Origin: Microbacteriaceae bacterium
Lineage (GTDB): Bacteria > Actinomycetota > Actinomycetes > Actinomycetales > Microbacteriaceae
Assembly: GCA_019638805.1 (NCBI GenBank)
Contig: JAHBTA010000002.1
Span: forward strand, 620,001-684,000
Reading direction: 5' to 3'
Length of the DNA: 64,000 bases
How positions within the stretch are numbered: the stretch's first letter is position 1; each line of letters begins with the position of its first letter. The position numbers and the translations under genes are program-made. The notes under the pieces are model-generated. The model saw only the letters and a list, made by a program, of their open reading frames with translations, was not told the origin of the DNA and did no database searches. Below are positions 24,700-34,221 of this stretch, piece after piece.

Positions 24700-26544
24700 T
24701 CAGGTCTCCAGCGACTCGCTGAGCTCGAGCCAGCGCTCCTCGAGGGCGGCGGCGTCCGCCTCGAGCGCACCCAGCTCACCGTGCAGTGCGCCGAGCCCGA
24801 CATAGTCGGCCGGGTCGTGTTCGGCGAGTTCGACGTGCTTGGCGCGGATCGCCTCCGCCGACTTCGCGAGCCGGCGATCGATCGACGCGAGCTCCTTCTC
24901 CGCCTCGCGCCGCGCGGCCCCGGACAGCCCGGCGGGTTGTTCGGCTCCGGCCGGCCCGGCTGATCGCGGCCCGCCCGGCGCGGCGGCCGGCCCGGGCCTT
25001 GCCGGCGCACGCGCGGCCCGCAGCCGCAGGTACTCCTCCACCCCGCCCGGCAGGTGCCGCAGCCGACCCGCGCCGTCGGCGCCGGGCAGGATCGCGTATT
25101 GCTGGTCGGTCACGCGCTCGATGAGGTACCGGTCGTGCGAGACCACGAGCAGGGTGCCGGGCCAGGAGTCGAGCAGGTCCTCCATGGCCGCGAGCATGTC
25201 GGTATCGAGGTCGTTGGTGGGCTCGTCCAGGATGAGCACGTTCGGCTCGGAGAGCAGGATGAGCAGAAGCTGCAGCCGCCGCTTCTGCCCGCCCGACAGG
25301 TCGCGCACGGGCGTCGAGAGTTGCGCGCTGCGGAAGCCCAGGCGCTCGAGCAGCTGCCCGGGCGTGAGCTCGACGCCCCCACTCGAGTAGGAGGTGCGGA
25401 GCCGACCCACCACGTCGCTGACCCGGTCGTCGCGGATCTCGTCCAGGCCGGTGAGCCTCTGGTCGAGCACCGCGATCCGCACGGTCTTCCCGCGCTTGAC
25501 CCGGCCCGTGCTCGGCGGGATGGTGCCCGCGATGAGCCCCAGAAGCGTCGACTTGCCCGCGCCGTTGACCCCGAGGATCCCGGTGCGCTCCCCCGGCGCG
25601 ATGCGCCACTCCAGATCGCGGAGCACCACGCGCTCGCCGCCGGCCGGATCGGGGTAGGCGACCCCGGCATCCAGCAGGTCGACCACGTCCTTGCCGAGCC
25701 GGGCGACCGCGAGCTTGGCGAGGGCGACGCTGTCGCGCGGGGGCGGGACGTCCGAGATCAGGGCGGCCGCGGCATCCAGCCGGAACTTGGGCTTGGAGGT
25801 GCGGGCGGGGGCGCCTCGACGCAGCCAGGCGAGCTCCTTGCGCAGCAGGTTGCGTCGCCGCACCTCGCTGGACGCGGCCTGACGATCGCGCTCGACGCGC
25901 TGCAGGATGTACGCGGCATAGCCGCCCTCGAACGGTTCGACGATCCCGTCGTGCACCTCCCAGGTGCGCGTCGAGACCTCGTCGAGGAACCACCGGTCGT
26001 GCGTCACGACGACGAGTGCGCCCTGGTTCACCGGCCAGCGTGAGCGCAGGTGCCGCGCGAGCCACGCGACGCCCTCCACGTCGAGGTGGTTGGTGGGCTC
26101 GTCCAGGAACAGCACGTCCCGCTCGTGGGTCAGCAAGGCGGCGAGCGCGACGCGACGCCGCTGCCCGCCGCTCAGCTGCTCGACGGGTGCGTCCCAGGGG
26201 ACGTCGCCGCCGATCAGCCCGTCGATGACATCGCGGATGCGCGCGTCGCCGGCCCATTCGTGCTCGGCGCGTCCGTCGACCACGAGTTGCGAGACCGTGG
26301 CGCCGTGCGGCAGGTCATCGGCCTGATCGAGCATCCCGACGGTGATGCCGCCGCGGCGCGTGACCCGGCCGGCATCCGGCTCCTGTCGCCCGGCCAGCAG
26401 CCGCAGCAGGGTCGACTTGCCGTCCCCGTTGCGCCCGACCACGCCGATCCGGTCGCCCTCCTCGACGCCGAGCGTGACGCCTTCGAACACAACCTTCGAG
26501 GGGTATTCGAGGTGGAGGGACTCGGCCCCGAGCAGATGTGCCAT
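24700..26544 (-). CDS. ABC-F family ATPase (Uup/EttA-like)
   Basis: 614 residues from the ATG at 26544 (MAHLLGAESLHLEYP). There are two complete nucleotide-binding domains and no membrane part: Walker A GRNGDGKST and GVNGAGKST, signatures LSGGQRRRVALAALL and LSGGQKRRLQLLL, and Walker B LFLDEPTNHLD and LILDEPTNDLD. An interdomain linker and a C-terminal coiled coil (KELASIDRRLAKSAEAIRAK) complete the Uup-like pattern. ABC-F proteins act on the ribosome, in translation or antibiotic protection; sequence does not show which. A Pro/Ala/Gly-rich insertion precedes the coiled coil. Confidence 0.9.
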   Translation of the reverse strand: MAHLLGAESLHLEYPSKVVFEGVTLGVEEGDRIGVVGRNGDGKSTLLRLLAGRQEPDAGRVTRRGGITVGMLDQADDLPHGATVSQLVVDGRAEHEWAGDARIRDVIDGLIGGDVPWDAPVEQLSGGQRRRVALAALLTHERDVLFLDEPTNHLDVEGVAWLARHLRSRWPVNQGALVVVTHDRWFLDEVSTRTWEVHDGIVEPFEGGYAAYILQRVERDRQAASSEVRRRNLLRKELAWLRRGAPARTSKPKFRLDAAAALISDVPPPRDSVALAKLAVARLGKDVVDLLDAGVAYPDPAGGERVVLRDLEWRIAPGERTGILGVNGAGKSTLLGLIAGTIPPSTGRVKRGKTVRIAVLDQRLTGLDEIRDDRVSDVVGRLRTSYSSGGVELTPGQLLERLGFRSAQLSTPVRDLSGGQKRRLQLLLILLSEPNVLILDEPTNDLDTDMLAAMEDLLDSWPGTLLVVSHDRYLIERVTDQQYAILPGADGAGRLRHLPGGVEEYLRLRAARAPARPGPAAAPGGPRSAGPAGAEQPAGLSGAARREAEKELASIDRRLAKSAEAIRAKHVELAEHDPADYVGLGALHGELGALEADAAALEERWLELSESLET

Positions 26545-26622
26545 CGAACCCAGCGTAGGGATGCGGGGGATGGTCGGAGAATCACGCGACATGAGACCAG
26601 GCGTCGAGCGCCGCGCGATAAG

Positions 26623-26648
26623 TGCGACGTAGTGCTACAGTCGTCGCA
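26623..26648. promoter_or_regulatory. Nested palindrome at the start of the VapBC-type pair
   Basis: TGCGAC (26623-26628) and GTCGCA (26643-26648) form an inverted repeat, enclosing the smaller palindrome GTAGTGCTAC (26629-26638). The outer arm touches the ATG at 26648. No ribosome site is visible, so the mRNA may be leaderless. Autoregulation by the antitoxin is the likely purpose. Confidence 0.5.
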
Positions 26649-26935
26649 TGAGCATGTCGGTCGCGATCCGCGAACTCCGCAACAACACCTCCGCGGTAAT
26701 CGCCGCCGTCGAGGGCGGCGAGGAGGTCGTCCTGACCAATCGCGGCCGGCCGATCGCCCGGATCGAGCCCATCGCGCGAGAGCGAACAGGCAAGAGACCT
26801 TTCCTCACCCGCGACGAGCTGAGTACGATGCGAGGCGGCCGGATCGACACCGGCTGGCTCGAGGAGCGCAGTGCGCTGCGCGCCGCAGAACTCGCCTCGA
26901 CGACCGACTGGGCCGACCCCTGGGACGGCCGGTGA
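26648..26935 (+). CDS. Phd/YefM-type antitoxin (VapB partner)
   Basis: 95 residues. The N-terminal part SVAIRELRNNTSAVIAAVEGGEEVVLTNRGRPIARI is the Phd/YefM DNA-binding fold, and the C-terminal half is the toxin-wrapping tail. A second ATG two codons later is an equally possible start. Its stop overlaps the PIN toxin's GTG by four bases, so the two are translated together. Confidence 0.9.
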   Translation: MSMSVAIRELRNNTSAVIAAVEGGEEVVLTNRGRPIARIEPIARERTGKRPFLTRDELSTMRGGRIDTGWLEERSALRAAELASTTDWADPWDGR

Positions 26936-27330
26936 CCTCGCGCGGCCTCCTCGACACCAACGCCCTTATCTCCTGGTGCGAGGGCAGGCCCATCGACCTG
27001 GAAACCATGCCCGACGAACTCTACGTCTCGGCGTTCACGCTCGGCGAGCTCGAGCACGGGAACCACACGGCGCCCGACGCGACGGCGCGGCGGGCACGCA
27101 CTCGCACCTGGGCACTGGCGTCGGAGTGCGAGCCGCTCGACACCGATCTGCAGGTCGCGAGCGAGTGGGCGCTGCTGCGCCACCTCCTCGAGACCGCGGG
27201 GCGCCGCGTGCGCGTCAACGACCTCTGGATCGCCGCGATCGCCATCGCCCACGACCTGCCGGTGGTCACCCGGGACGAGGATTTCGACGCGATCGCCGCC
27301 GTCAGCCGGCTCCAGGTGATCACTGTCTGA
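26932..27330 (+). CDS. vapC: PIN-domain ribonuclease toxin (VapC-type)
   Basis: 132 residues. PIN acidic residues are in place: Asp of LLDTNALISW, Glu of FTLGELEHG, Asp of NDLWIAAIA and Asp of VVTRDEDFD. VapC toxins cut tRNA or rRNA; the target is unknown. GTG start within the antitoxin stop (GTGA). The downstream ispE gene is convergent. Confidence 0.92.
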   Translation: MTSRGLLDTNALISWCEGRPIDLETMPDELYVSAFTLGELEHGNHTAPDATARRARTRTWALASECEPLDTDLQVASEWALLRHLLETAGRRVRVNDLWIAAIAIAHDLPVVTRDEDFDAIAAVSRLQVITV

Positions 27331-27348
27331 GCTGGGTCCCGCCCGCGC

Positions 27349-28281
27349 TCACTCCCCCACGATGCGCGCGCCGTGCACGGGACCGGTCGCCCGCACGACG
27401 TTGAGGCGGGCCGCCGACAGGGCGACCTGCAGCTCGAGTGCCGAGTCGGCATCCGCGGCCAGGAAGGCGACCGTCGGCCCCGAACCGGAGACGATGCCGG
27501 CGAGCGCGCCGTTCTGCTCGCCGAGCTCGAGCACCTGACCCAGTGAGGGTTCGAGCTTGAGCGCCGCGGCCTGCAGGTCGTTGTGCATGACCGCCGCGAG
27601 CATGTGCGGGTCGCCCGCTCGAAGCGCCTGCAGCACGTCGGAGTCGACCGTGGGCCGCGGGTCGGCCGGGTAGATGTCCTGTGCGTGCCGCTCGCGGTGC
27701 AGGTCGAGCTCGCGGTACACCTCGGGCGTCGAGAGCCCGAAGTCGGCCAGCGCGAGCACCCACGAGAACGACCCCTGCGCGAGCGCGGGCGAGAGCTCGT
27801 CGCCGCGCCCCGTCCCGATCGCCGTCCCGCCGGTGAGCGCGAACGGGACGTCGGCACCGAGCTTCCGGGCCAGCTCGTGCAACTCATCGCGCGAGAGCTC
27901 GGTGCCCCAGAGCGCGTCGCACGCCAGCAGGGTGGCCGCGGCGTCGGCCGAACCGCCGCCCATCCCGCCGGTCACCGGAACGTGCTTGTCGATGCGGATG
28001 CGCGCCCCGCCCCGGTACCCGGTCTTGGCGGCGAGCAGGCGCGCGGCCGTGATGGCCAGGTTCGCGCCGTCGGTCGGCACCCGGCTCAACTCGACCGTCC
28101 CGGTGAGCTCGACGGAGAAGTCGTCGGCCTCGCTGACCTGCACGTCCTCGTACAGCGATACCGCCTGATACGCGATCGCGACATCGTGGTAGCCGTCGTC
28201 GAGCACCTGCCCGACCTTGAGGAAGACGTTGACCTTGCCCGGGGCCTTCACGTGAACCGTGCGGCCGGACGGGGAGGTCAT
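27349..28281 (-). CDS. ispE: 4-diphosphocytidyl-2-C-methyl-D-erythritol kinase
   Basis: 310 residues, GHMP kinase. It phosphorylates CDP-ME in the MEP isoprenoid pathway. N-terminal [14 protein letters not shown], the ATP loop [18 protein letters not shown] and the C-terminal [13 protein letters not shown] are diagnostic. Last gene of the metG-tatD-rsmA-ispE run, as in most actinobacteria. Length normal. Confidence 0.95.
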   Translation of the reverse strand: MTSPSGRTVHVKAPGKVNVFLKVGQVLDDGYHDVAIAYQAVSLYEDVQVSEADDFSVELTGTVELSRVPTDGANLAITAARLLAAKTGYRGGARIRIDKHVPVTGGMGGGSADAAATLLACDALWGTELSRDELHELARKLGADVPFALTGGTAIGTGRGDELSPALAQGSFSWVLALADFGLSTPEVYRELDLHRERHAQDIYPADPRPTVDSDVLQALRAGDPHMLAAVMHNDLQAAALKLEPSLGQVLELGEQNGALAGIVSGSGPTVAFLAADADSALELQVALSAARLNVVRATGPVHGARIVGE

Positions 28282-28342
28282 CCCCTTACCCTAGACAATC
28301 CCGATGGGGCCGCCTGACGGTCCCCTGAGTGGCTCCGACCCC

Positions 28343-29173
28343 TCAGGTTCGCGCGATCCGCAGGAAGTCGTGCACCGTCAACTGCTCCCCGCGCAGCGTC
28401 GGATCCACCCCCGCGGACTCCAGACGGGAGGATGCCGCGGCGGCAGAACCGAGGGAGCCCGCGAGCGCTTGCCGCAGCATCTTTCGCCGCTGCCCGAAGG
28501 CCCCGTCGACCAGCGCGAACACGGCATCGCGCTCGTCCTCCGTGCCGAGCGGCGAGGGCGCGCGACGGTAGGCGACCAGGATCGAGTCGACGTTGGGAAC
28601 TGGCCAGAACACCTGCCGGCTCACGCTGCCCGCGACCGACCACTCCCCGTACCAGGCGGCCTTGACGCTCGGCGCCCCGTACACGCGCGAGCCCGGCGCC
28701 GCCGCGATGCGCTGCCCGACCTCGGCCTGCACCATGACCAGCGCGGTCTCGAGCGTCGGCACATCGGCCAGCAGCCGCAGCAGCACGGGCACCGACACGT
28801 TGTACGGCAGGTTGGCCACGAGCCGCCTCGGGGCGCCCGGCACCGCGACCCGCAGCGCGTCGCCCGCGACGACACTCAGGTGGGGCGCACCCGCGGGGTC
28901 GAGCTCCGCGACCGTGCTCGGCAGCAGCCGCGCCAGGCGCTCGTCGAGTTCGATGGCCGTGACCCGCGCGCCCGCCTCGAGCAGCCCGAGTGTGAGCGAC
29001 CCCAGGCCCGGCCCCACCTCGAGCACCTCGTCGCCGTCCTCGACACCCGCGGTGCGCACGATCCGCCTGACCGTGTTCGCGTCGACCACGAAGTTCTGCC
29101 CGAGCTTCTTGGTCGGCACGAGGTCGAGACCGGCGGCGAGGTCGCGCACCTCGGCCGGGCCGAGCAGCGCCAT
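28343..29173 (-). CDS. rsmA: 16S rRNA dimethyladenosine transferase (KsgA)
   Basis: 276 residues. It dimethylates two adjacent adenines in helix 45 of 16S rRNA with SAM. Motifs are KKLGQNFVVDANTVRRIV, VLEVGPGLGSLTLGLLEAG (SAM loop), ELDERLA and the catalytic NLPYNVSVPVLL. The start follows the tatD stop after one base. Loss of this gene causes kasugamycin resistance in other bacteria. Confidence 0.95.
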   Translation of the reverse strand: MALLGPAEVRDLAAGLDLVPTKKLGQNFVVDANTVRRIVRTAGVEDGDEVLEVGPGLGSLTLGLLEAGARVTAIELDERLARLLPSTVAELDPAGAPHLSVVAGDALRVAVPGAPRRLVANLPYNVSVPVLLRLLADVPTLETALVMVQAEVGQRIAAAPGSRVYGAPSVKAAWYGEWSVAGSVSRQVFWPVPNVDSILVAYRRAPSPLGTEDERDAVFALVDGAFGQRRKMLRQALAGSLGSAAAASSRLESAGVDPTLRGEQLTVHDFLRIART

Positions 29174-29174
29174 T

Positions 29175-30116
29175 TCAGCCCCGCCAGTCGGGATCGCCCG
29201 CGCCGCCGGTCTCCGGGTGCGGGTCGAAGGGCCCGGGCGGGGGCGTCACCGGCTCGTCATCCCACCGGCCGTAGACCAGTTCGGTGTTCGACGAGAGCTG
29301 CGCGGCCAGCATCGATGGGTCGGTCCCCAGCTGCGCGGCCATCGCGCGCAGGGTGTGCGGCAGCAGGTAGGACGAGTTGGTGCGCCCGCGGAAAGGCGTC
29401 GGCGTCAGGTACGGGGCGTCGGTCTCGATGAGGATGTTCGCCCGGGGGATCGCCTCGAGCGCGGCGCGCAGAGGCTTGGCGTTCGAGAAGGTCACGGTGC
29501 CGGCGAACGACACGAACCACCCCTCGTCGGCCACGAGCCTGGCGAACTCGGCGTCGCCGCTGAAGCAGTGGAAGACCGTCCGCTCGGGCGCGCCGACCCG
29601 GTGCAGGGTCGCCACGACGTCCTCGTGCGCGTCCCTGTCATGGATCTGCAGCGCGAGCCCGTACCGTTTGGCCATCTCGATGTGAGCCTCGAACGAGGCG
29701 AGCTGCGCCGCGCGACCGGCGTCGTCCTCGGTGCGGAAGTAGTCGAGCCCGGTCTCCCCGATCGCGCGCACGCGCGGCCGGGAGGCGAGCTCGTCGATCC
29801 CGGCCAGGTGGGCATCCAGCTCGCCGCTCGCCGCGAGCCCCGGCGCGTCGTTGGGATGCAGCGCCACGGCCGCGAGCACGCGCGGTTCGTGGGCGGCCAG
29901 TCGCGCACTCCACCGCGAGGTCTCGAGGTCGGTGCCCACCTGCACGACCCCGCGCACCCCGACGGCGGATGCCCGGTCGAGCTGCTCGCGCGGGTCCAGC
30001 TGCGGACCGCCGTGATCGCGGTCGTGATCGAGGTGCGTGTGGTTGTCGTAGACCGGGACGACCAGCGCCTCGGGGAGCGGCGGCCACTCCTCCTCGGCTG
30101 CGGACGCGTCGCTCAC
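29175..30116 (-). CDS. TatD-family metal-dependent hydrolase
   Basis: 313 residues from a GTG overlapping the metG stop by four bases. TIM-barrel amidohydrolase with the metal ligands in YDNHTHLD, TGLDYFR, LQIHDRDAH, VFHCFSGD and ILIETDAPYL. Family members have 3'-5' DNase or general phosphodiesterase activity and occur next to metG in many bacteria. The N-terminal extension of about 20 residues before DNHTHLD is slightly longer than usual. Confidence 0.92.
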   Translation of the reverse strand: MSDASAAEEEWPPLPEALVVPVYDNHTHLDHDRDHGGPQLDPREQLDRASAVGVRGVVQVGTDLETSRWSARLAAHEPRVLAAVALHPNDAPGLAASGELDAHLAGIDELASRPRVRAIGETGLDYFRTEDDAGRAAQLASFEAHIEMAKRYGLALQIHDRDAHEDVVATLHRVGAPERTVFHCFSGDAEFARLVADEGWFVSFAGTVTFSNAKPLRAALEAIPRANILIETDAPYLTPTPFRGRTNSSYLLPHTLRAMAAQLGTDPSMLAAQLSSNTELVYGRWDDEPVTPPPGPFDPHPETGGAGDPDWRG

Positions 30117-31732
30117 GCGGCTCCCGCGTCGGCCTCTTCGATGCGGGGGAAGAGCGTGCCCTCGAGCGCGCTCACCCGGCCCGACCCGCGCCAGGCGCCC
30201 GGGTCGCGCACATCCTGATCCCGGATGTCGCCCTCGCCCCCCAGCGCATCCCACAGTCGTGCGGTGGCCTTGGGCATGACCGGGGACAGCAGAACCGTCA
30301 CGGCGCCGAGCACGTGCACCGAGGCCGCGAGAACGGCCTCGAGCTCGGCGCGGCGCGCGTCGTCCTTGGCCAGCTGCCACGGCTCGGCGACCGTGAGGTA
30401 GCCGTTCAGGTCGTCGACCAGGGTCCACACCGAGGCGATCGCCTCGTGGATCGCGAACCGGCCCATCGCGGAGTCGGCGTCCGCGGCGGCGCGGGCCACG
30501 GCATCCACGAGCGCCTGCTCGCGCGGAGCCCACCCGTCGGCGGGCACCGCCGGGACGGTGCCGTCGAAGTAGCGCTCGACCATGGCGACCACGCGCGAGG
30601 CGAGGTTGCCGAAGCCGTTCGCGAGCTCGGCGTGGTAGCGGGCCGAGAGGTCCTCCCAGGAGAACGAGCCGTCCTGCCCGAAGGTGATCGCACGCAGGAA
30701 GTAGTAGCGGAACGCGTCCGAGCCGAAGACCTCGGTGATCTGCTGGGGCGCGATGCCGGTCAGCTTGGACTTGGACATCTTCTCGCCGCCGACCAGCAGC
30801 CAGCCGTGTCCGAAGACCCGGTGCGGCACGGGGAGGCCGGCCGCGAGGAGCATGGCCGGCCAGATGACCGCGTGGAAGCGCGCGATGTCCTTCCCGACCA
30901 GGTGGTGGGCGGGCCAGCGACGAGCGAACTCGGCGCGCTCCTCGGGGGAGTCGATGCCGTACCCGATCGCGCTCACGTAATTCAGCAGCGCGTCGAACCA
31001 GACGTAGACCACGTGGGTCGGATCCCACGGCACCTTGATGCCCCAGTCGAAGGTGGAGCGCGAGATGGACAGGTCGTCGAGCCCGTGCTTGACGAATTGC
31101 ACGATCTCGTTGCGCACGCTCTCGGGCTGCACGAAGTCGGGCTGGGACTCGTACAGGTCCAGCAGCGGCTTCGCGAAGTCGCTCATGCGGAAGAAGTAGT
31201 TCTTCTCCTTGAGCACCTCGACCGGGCGGGAATGGATGGCGCACAGCTTCTGGCCCTCGAACTCGCCCTCGCCGTCGACGAGCTCGTCGGCCTGCTTGTA
31301 CTCCTCGCAGCCCACGCAGTAGTAGCCCTCGTACTCGCCGGCGTAGATGTGGCCGTCGTCGTAGAGCTTCTGCAGGAATCGCGCCACGGCGATCTCGTGC
31401 CGCTCGTCGGTCGTGCGAATGAAGTCGTCGTTGGCGATGTCGATGGTTGCGAGCAGGGGCTTCCAGGCGTTCTCGACCAGCTGGTCGGCCCAGGCCTTCG
31501 GGGTGGTCTCGTTCGCGACCGCGGTGCGCAGGATCTTCTGGCCGTGCTCGTCGGTCCCTGTTAGAAGCCAGGTGTCGTCACCGGCCTGCCGGTGCCAGCG
31601 TGCGAGCACATCCGCGGCGACCTCGGTGTAGGCGTGGCCGATGTGCGGGACGTCGTTGACGTAGAAGATGGGCGTCGTGATGTAGAACGCCCGGTCGTCG
31701 GGGGCTCGGCCCGCGGGGCTCGGAGACGGCAT
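30113..31732 (-). CDS. metG: Methionyl-tRNA synthetase
   Basis: 539 residues, short form without the C-terminal tRNA-binding EMAP domain. The Rossmann catalytic core has YITTPIFYVNDVPHIGHAYTEV (the HIGH motif), the YCVGCEEYK knuckle in the CP domain and GEKMSKSKLTG. It charges initiator and elongator tRNA-Met. First gene of the metG-tatD-rsmA-ispE run. The 5' leader and first codons can form a long GC hairpin around the ATG. Confidence 0.96.
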   Translation of the reverse strand: MPSPSPAGRAPDDRAFYITTPIFYVNDVPHIGHAYTEVAADVLARWHRQAGDDTWLLTGTDEHGQKILRTAVANETTPKAWADQLVENAWKPLLATIDIANDDFIRTTDERHEIAVARFLQKLYDDGHIYAGEYEGYYCVGCEEYKQADELVDGEGEFEGQKLCAIHSRPVEVLKEKNYFFRMSDFAKPLLDLYESQPDFVQPESVRNEIVQFVKHGLDDLSISRSTFDWGIKVPWDPTHVVYVWFDALLNYVSAIGYGIDSPEERAEFARRWPAHHLVGKDIARFHAVIWPAMLLAAGLPVPHRVFGHGWLLVGGEKMSKSKLTGIAPQQITEVFGSDAFRYYFLRAITFGQDGSFSWEDLSARYHAELANGFGNLASRVVAMVERYFDGTVPAVPADGWAPREQALVDAVARAAADADSAMGRFAIHEAIASVWTLVDDLNGYLTVAEPWQLAKDDARRAELEAVLAASVHVLGAVTVLLSPVMPKATARLWDALGGEGDIRDQDVRDPGAWRGSGRVSALEGTLFPRIEEADAGAA

Positions 31733-31760
31733 GATGCGTCAGTCTACCGAGCCCCGCGGG
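31710..31760 (-). promoter_or_regulatory. Hairpin enclosing the metG start codon
   Basis: Perfect 14-base inverted repeat (CCCGCGGGGCTCGG at 31710-31723 and its complement at 31747-31760) with a 23-base loop holding the ATG. In mRNA the upstream arm ends about 14 bases before the start and the downstream arm covers codons 4-8. It could act as the terminator of the upstream permease gene or limit metG translation. Confidence 0.5.
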
Positions 31761-31774
31761 ACGTTACCGGTGTG

Positions 31775-33283
31775 CTACTTCGCCGCCGCGCGCAGCTTCT
31801 CGGCGACCGCGATGGCGTCGCCCTCCGCCGCGTTCGACTTCTTGTCGGGGCGCGCGATCAGCAGGTAGAGCAGGCCGACCACGAACACCACGCCGAAGCC
31901 GATGGCCACGATCCAGTTCGCGACCGGGTCGTCGGATTCGCCCGGACGCACCAGCAGGTACATCGCGAAGAGTCCGTAGGCCAGCGCGAGGATGTTCACG
32001 ATCCACCCCAGCGCGCCCAGGCTGAACGGCCCGGCCGGCTTCCATCCCTTGACCCGCTGCCGCAGCGCGGCGAGCACCACGGACTGGAACGAGAAGTAGA
32101 TGCCGAACACCGCGAACGAGGTGACCTGAACGAGCAGGTCGGCGTTGAAGAACACCAGAACCGAGATGATGATCGGGATCACGCAGGCGACCACGAGTGC
32201 ACGCGTCGGCACCTGGGTGCGGGGCGACACGTGCGCGAGCCAGGTGTGGCCGGGGATCATCTCATCGCGCGCGAAGGAGTACAGCAGCCGACTGGCCGCC
32301 GCCTGCAGGCTGAGCACACAGGACAGGAACGCGGTGAGCGCGACCACCAGGAAGATCTTCTCCCCGACCGGACCGAGGGTCGCGGTCAGGATGCCGGGGA
32401 TCGGATCCGGGTCGGTGCCCGCCACGATGTCGGCCAGGTTCGGCGCCGCCAGCACGTAGCCCGCGAACGAGAACAGGGCAGAGATCCCGCCGACCAGGAT
32501 CGTCATGATCATGGCGCGCGGGATGCGGCGGCTGGGATCCTTGACCTCCTCCGCGACATCGCCGCACGCCTCGAATCCGTAGAAGAGGAACAGGCCCACC
32601 AGCGCGGCCCCGAGGAACGCCGCCCCCGTGCTGCCGCCGAAGTTGGCCTCGGTGCCCATCGAGTCGAAGAACACCGAGAAGTCGTTCTTGCGCTGGAAGA
32701 TCAGCAGGTACAGACCCAGCAGCACGACGCCGGCGAGCTCGGCGGCGAGGCCGATGCGCGCCACCCGCGCGAGGTTCTTGGTGCCCGACAGGTTGATCGC
32801 GAGGGCCACCAGGAGCAGGACGGCGGTGAGCGCCAGCCCGACGGCGGGCGTGAGCTCGACGCCGAACAGGCTCGCGAAGAACCCGCTGCCGAACTCGGCG
32901 ACGGCGGTGATGGTGACGATGAGGGCCCAGATGTAGACCCAGGCCGCCATCCAGGCGTACCGCTTGCCCCACAAGCGCCGGGCCCAGGGGTAGATGCCGC
33001 CCGCGATCGGGTACTGCGACACGATCTCGCCGAACACGAGCGCGACGAGAAGCTGACCCGCACCCACGATGAAGATCCACCAGATCGAGAGCGGACCGCC
33101 GGTGGCTAGGCCGAGGGCGAAGAGCGAGTAGATGCCGACCAGCGGCGAGAGATAGGTGAAGCCGAGGGCGAAGTTCGCCCAGAGTGACATCGAGCGCGTG
33201 AATCCCTCGTCGTAGCCGAGCACCTTGAGATGGTCGGTATCGGCGGCGGATGTGTCGCTCACGGGGGGCGTTTTATCGGACAT
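31775..33283 (-). CDS. APC-family amino acid permease
   Basis: 502 residues from the ATG at 33283, preceded by GGAAAGG. About 12 membrane segments. The first helix FALGFTYLSPLVGIYSLFALGL, IAGGIYPWARRLWG and ESC-like FYGFEACGDVAEEVKDPSRRIPRAM are typical of the APC/GABA-permease group that imports amino acids or amines with protons. Long charged C-terminus. Substrate cannot be named from sequence. Lies 42 bases upstream of metG on the same strand. Confidence 0.9.
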   Translation of the reverse strand: MSDKTPPVSDTSAADTDHLKVLGYDEGFTRSMSLWANFALGFTYLSPLVGIYSLFALGLATGGPLSIWWIFIVGAGQLLVALVFGEIVSQYPIAGGIYPWARRLWGKRYAWMAAWVYIWALIVTITAVAEFGSGFFASLFGVELTPAVGLALTAVLLLVALAINLSGTKNLARVARIGLAAELAGVVLLGLYLLIFQRKNDFSVFFDSMGTEANFGGSTGAAFLGAALVGLFLFYGFEACGDVAEEVKDPSRRIPRAMIMTILVGGISALFSFAGYVLAAPNLADIVAGTDPDPIPGILTATLGPVGEKIFLVVALTAFLSCVLSLQAAASRLLYSFARDEMIPGHTWLAHVSPRTQVPTRALVVACVIPIIISVLVFFNADLLVQVTSFAVFGIYFSFQSVVLAALRQRVKGWKPAGPFSLGALGWIVNILALAYGLFAMYLLVRPGESDDPVANWIVAIGFGVVFVVGLLYLLIARPDKKSNAAEGDAIAVAEKLRAAAK

Positions 33284-33333
33284 TGGTGACCTTTCCGGGC
33301 GCACATCGTCGTACGCCGGCACACACCGTACTC

Positions 33334-34155
33334 TCAGGAAACCCCGCCGTCATTGTGCAAAACGGCCTGATAAAGGGTCCGTCGTGACAATCCGGTGTAC
33401 TCAGCGACCTCCGCGCTCGCGGCCTTGAGACCCGCACCGCCCTCGACCAGCTCGCGCACGCGAGCGACCGCGTCCTCGAGCGGGACCTCGGCGGCGGGCG
33501 CTCCCCCGACGACGAGAACGATCTCTCCGCGCGCTCCCTCGGCGAAGCGCTCGGCCAGCTCGCCGAGGGTTCCGCGGGCGATCTCCTCGTGCAGCTTGGT
33601 CAACTCGCGGCACACGGCGGCCGGACGCTCCGACCCGAAGGCGGAGGCCAGGTCGGCCAGCGAGGCCGCCAGCCGGTGCGGCGACTCGAAGAAGACGAGC
33701 GTGCGCGGCTCGGCCGCGAGAGGTCGCAGCCACGCGAGCCGTCCCGTCCGCGGCAGGAACCCCTCGAACGCGAAGCGGTCGGTCGGCAGACCGCTCACCG
33801 CGAGCGCGGTGAGCACCGCGCTCGGTCCGGGCAGAGCCGAGACCACGACCCCCTCCTCGATCGCGGCCCGCACGAGCTGGAAGCCGGGGTCGCTCACGGT
33901 GGGCATGCCGGCATCCGTCAGCACGAGCACATCGTGCTCGCGCGCCTGCGCGACGAGTTCGCCCGCGCGTTCGCGCTCGTTGTGCTCGTGCAGGGCCACG
34001 AGCCGCGGCCGGTTGCTCACCCCGAGCCCGCGCAGAAGTCGGGTGGCGACGCGGGTGTCCTCGGCGGCTACCACGGTCGCGACCTCGAGGGCCTCGATCA
34101 GCCGCCGCGAGGCGTCGCCCAGGTTGCCGATCGGCGTCGCGGCGAGCAGGAGCAC
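33334..34155 (-). CDS. rsmI: 16S rRNA (cytidine-1402-2'-O)-methyltransferase
   Basis: 273 residues from a GTG (VLLLAATPIGNLGDAS). Tetrapyrrole-methylase fold with AEDTRVATRLLRG, LVLTDAGMPTVSDPGFQLV, ALPGPSAVLTAL and FEGFLPRTGR, all diagnostic for RsmI. The C-terminal YTGLSRRTLYQAVL helix is the usual RsmI extension. Divergent from the mannosyltransferase gene across 66 bases, a common actinobacterial arrangement. Confidence 0.94.
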   Translation of the reverse strand: MLLLAATPIGNLGDASRRLIEALEVATVVAAEDTRVATRLLRGLGVSNRPRLVALHEHNERERAGELVAQAREHDVLVLTDAGMPTVSDPGFQLVRAAIEEGVVVSALPGPSAVLTALAVSGLPTDRFAFEGFLPRTGRLAWLRPLAAEPRTLVFFESPHRLAASLADLASAFGSERPAAVCRELTKLHEEIARGTLGELAERFAEGARGEIVLVVGGAPAAEVPLEDAVARVRELVEGGAGLKAASAEVAEYTGLSRRTLYQAVLHNDGGVS

Positions 34156-34221
34156 GCCCCCATTCTCCCCCGAGCGCCGCCGCGCGGGGCTTCGCGCGTC
34201 TGCGCCACGTAGCATGTCCCG

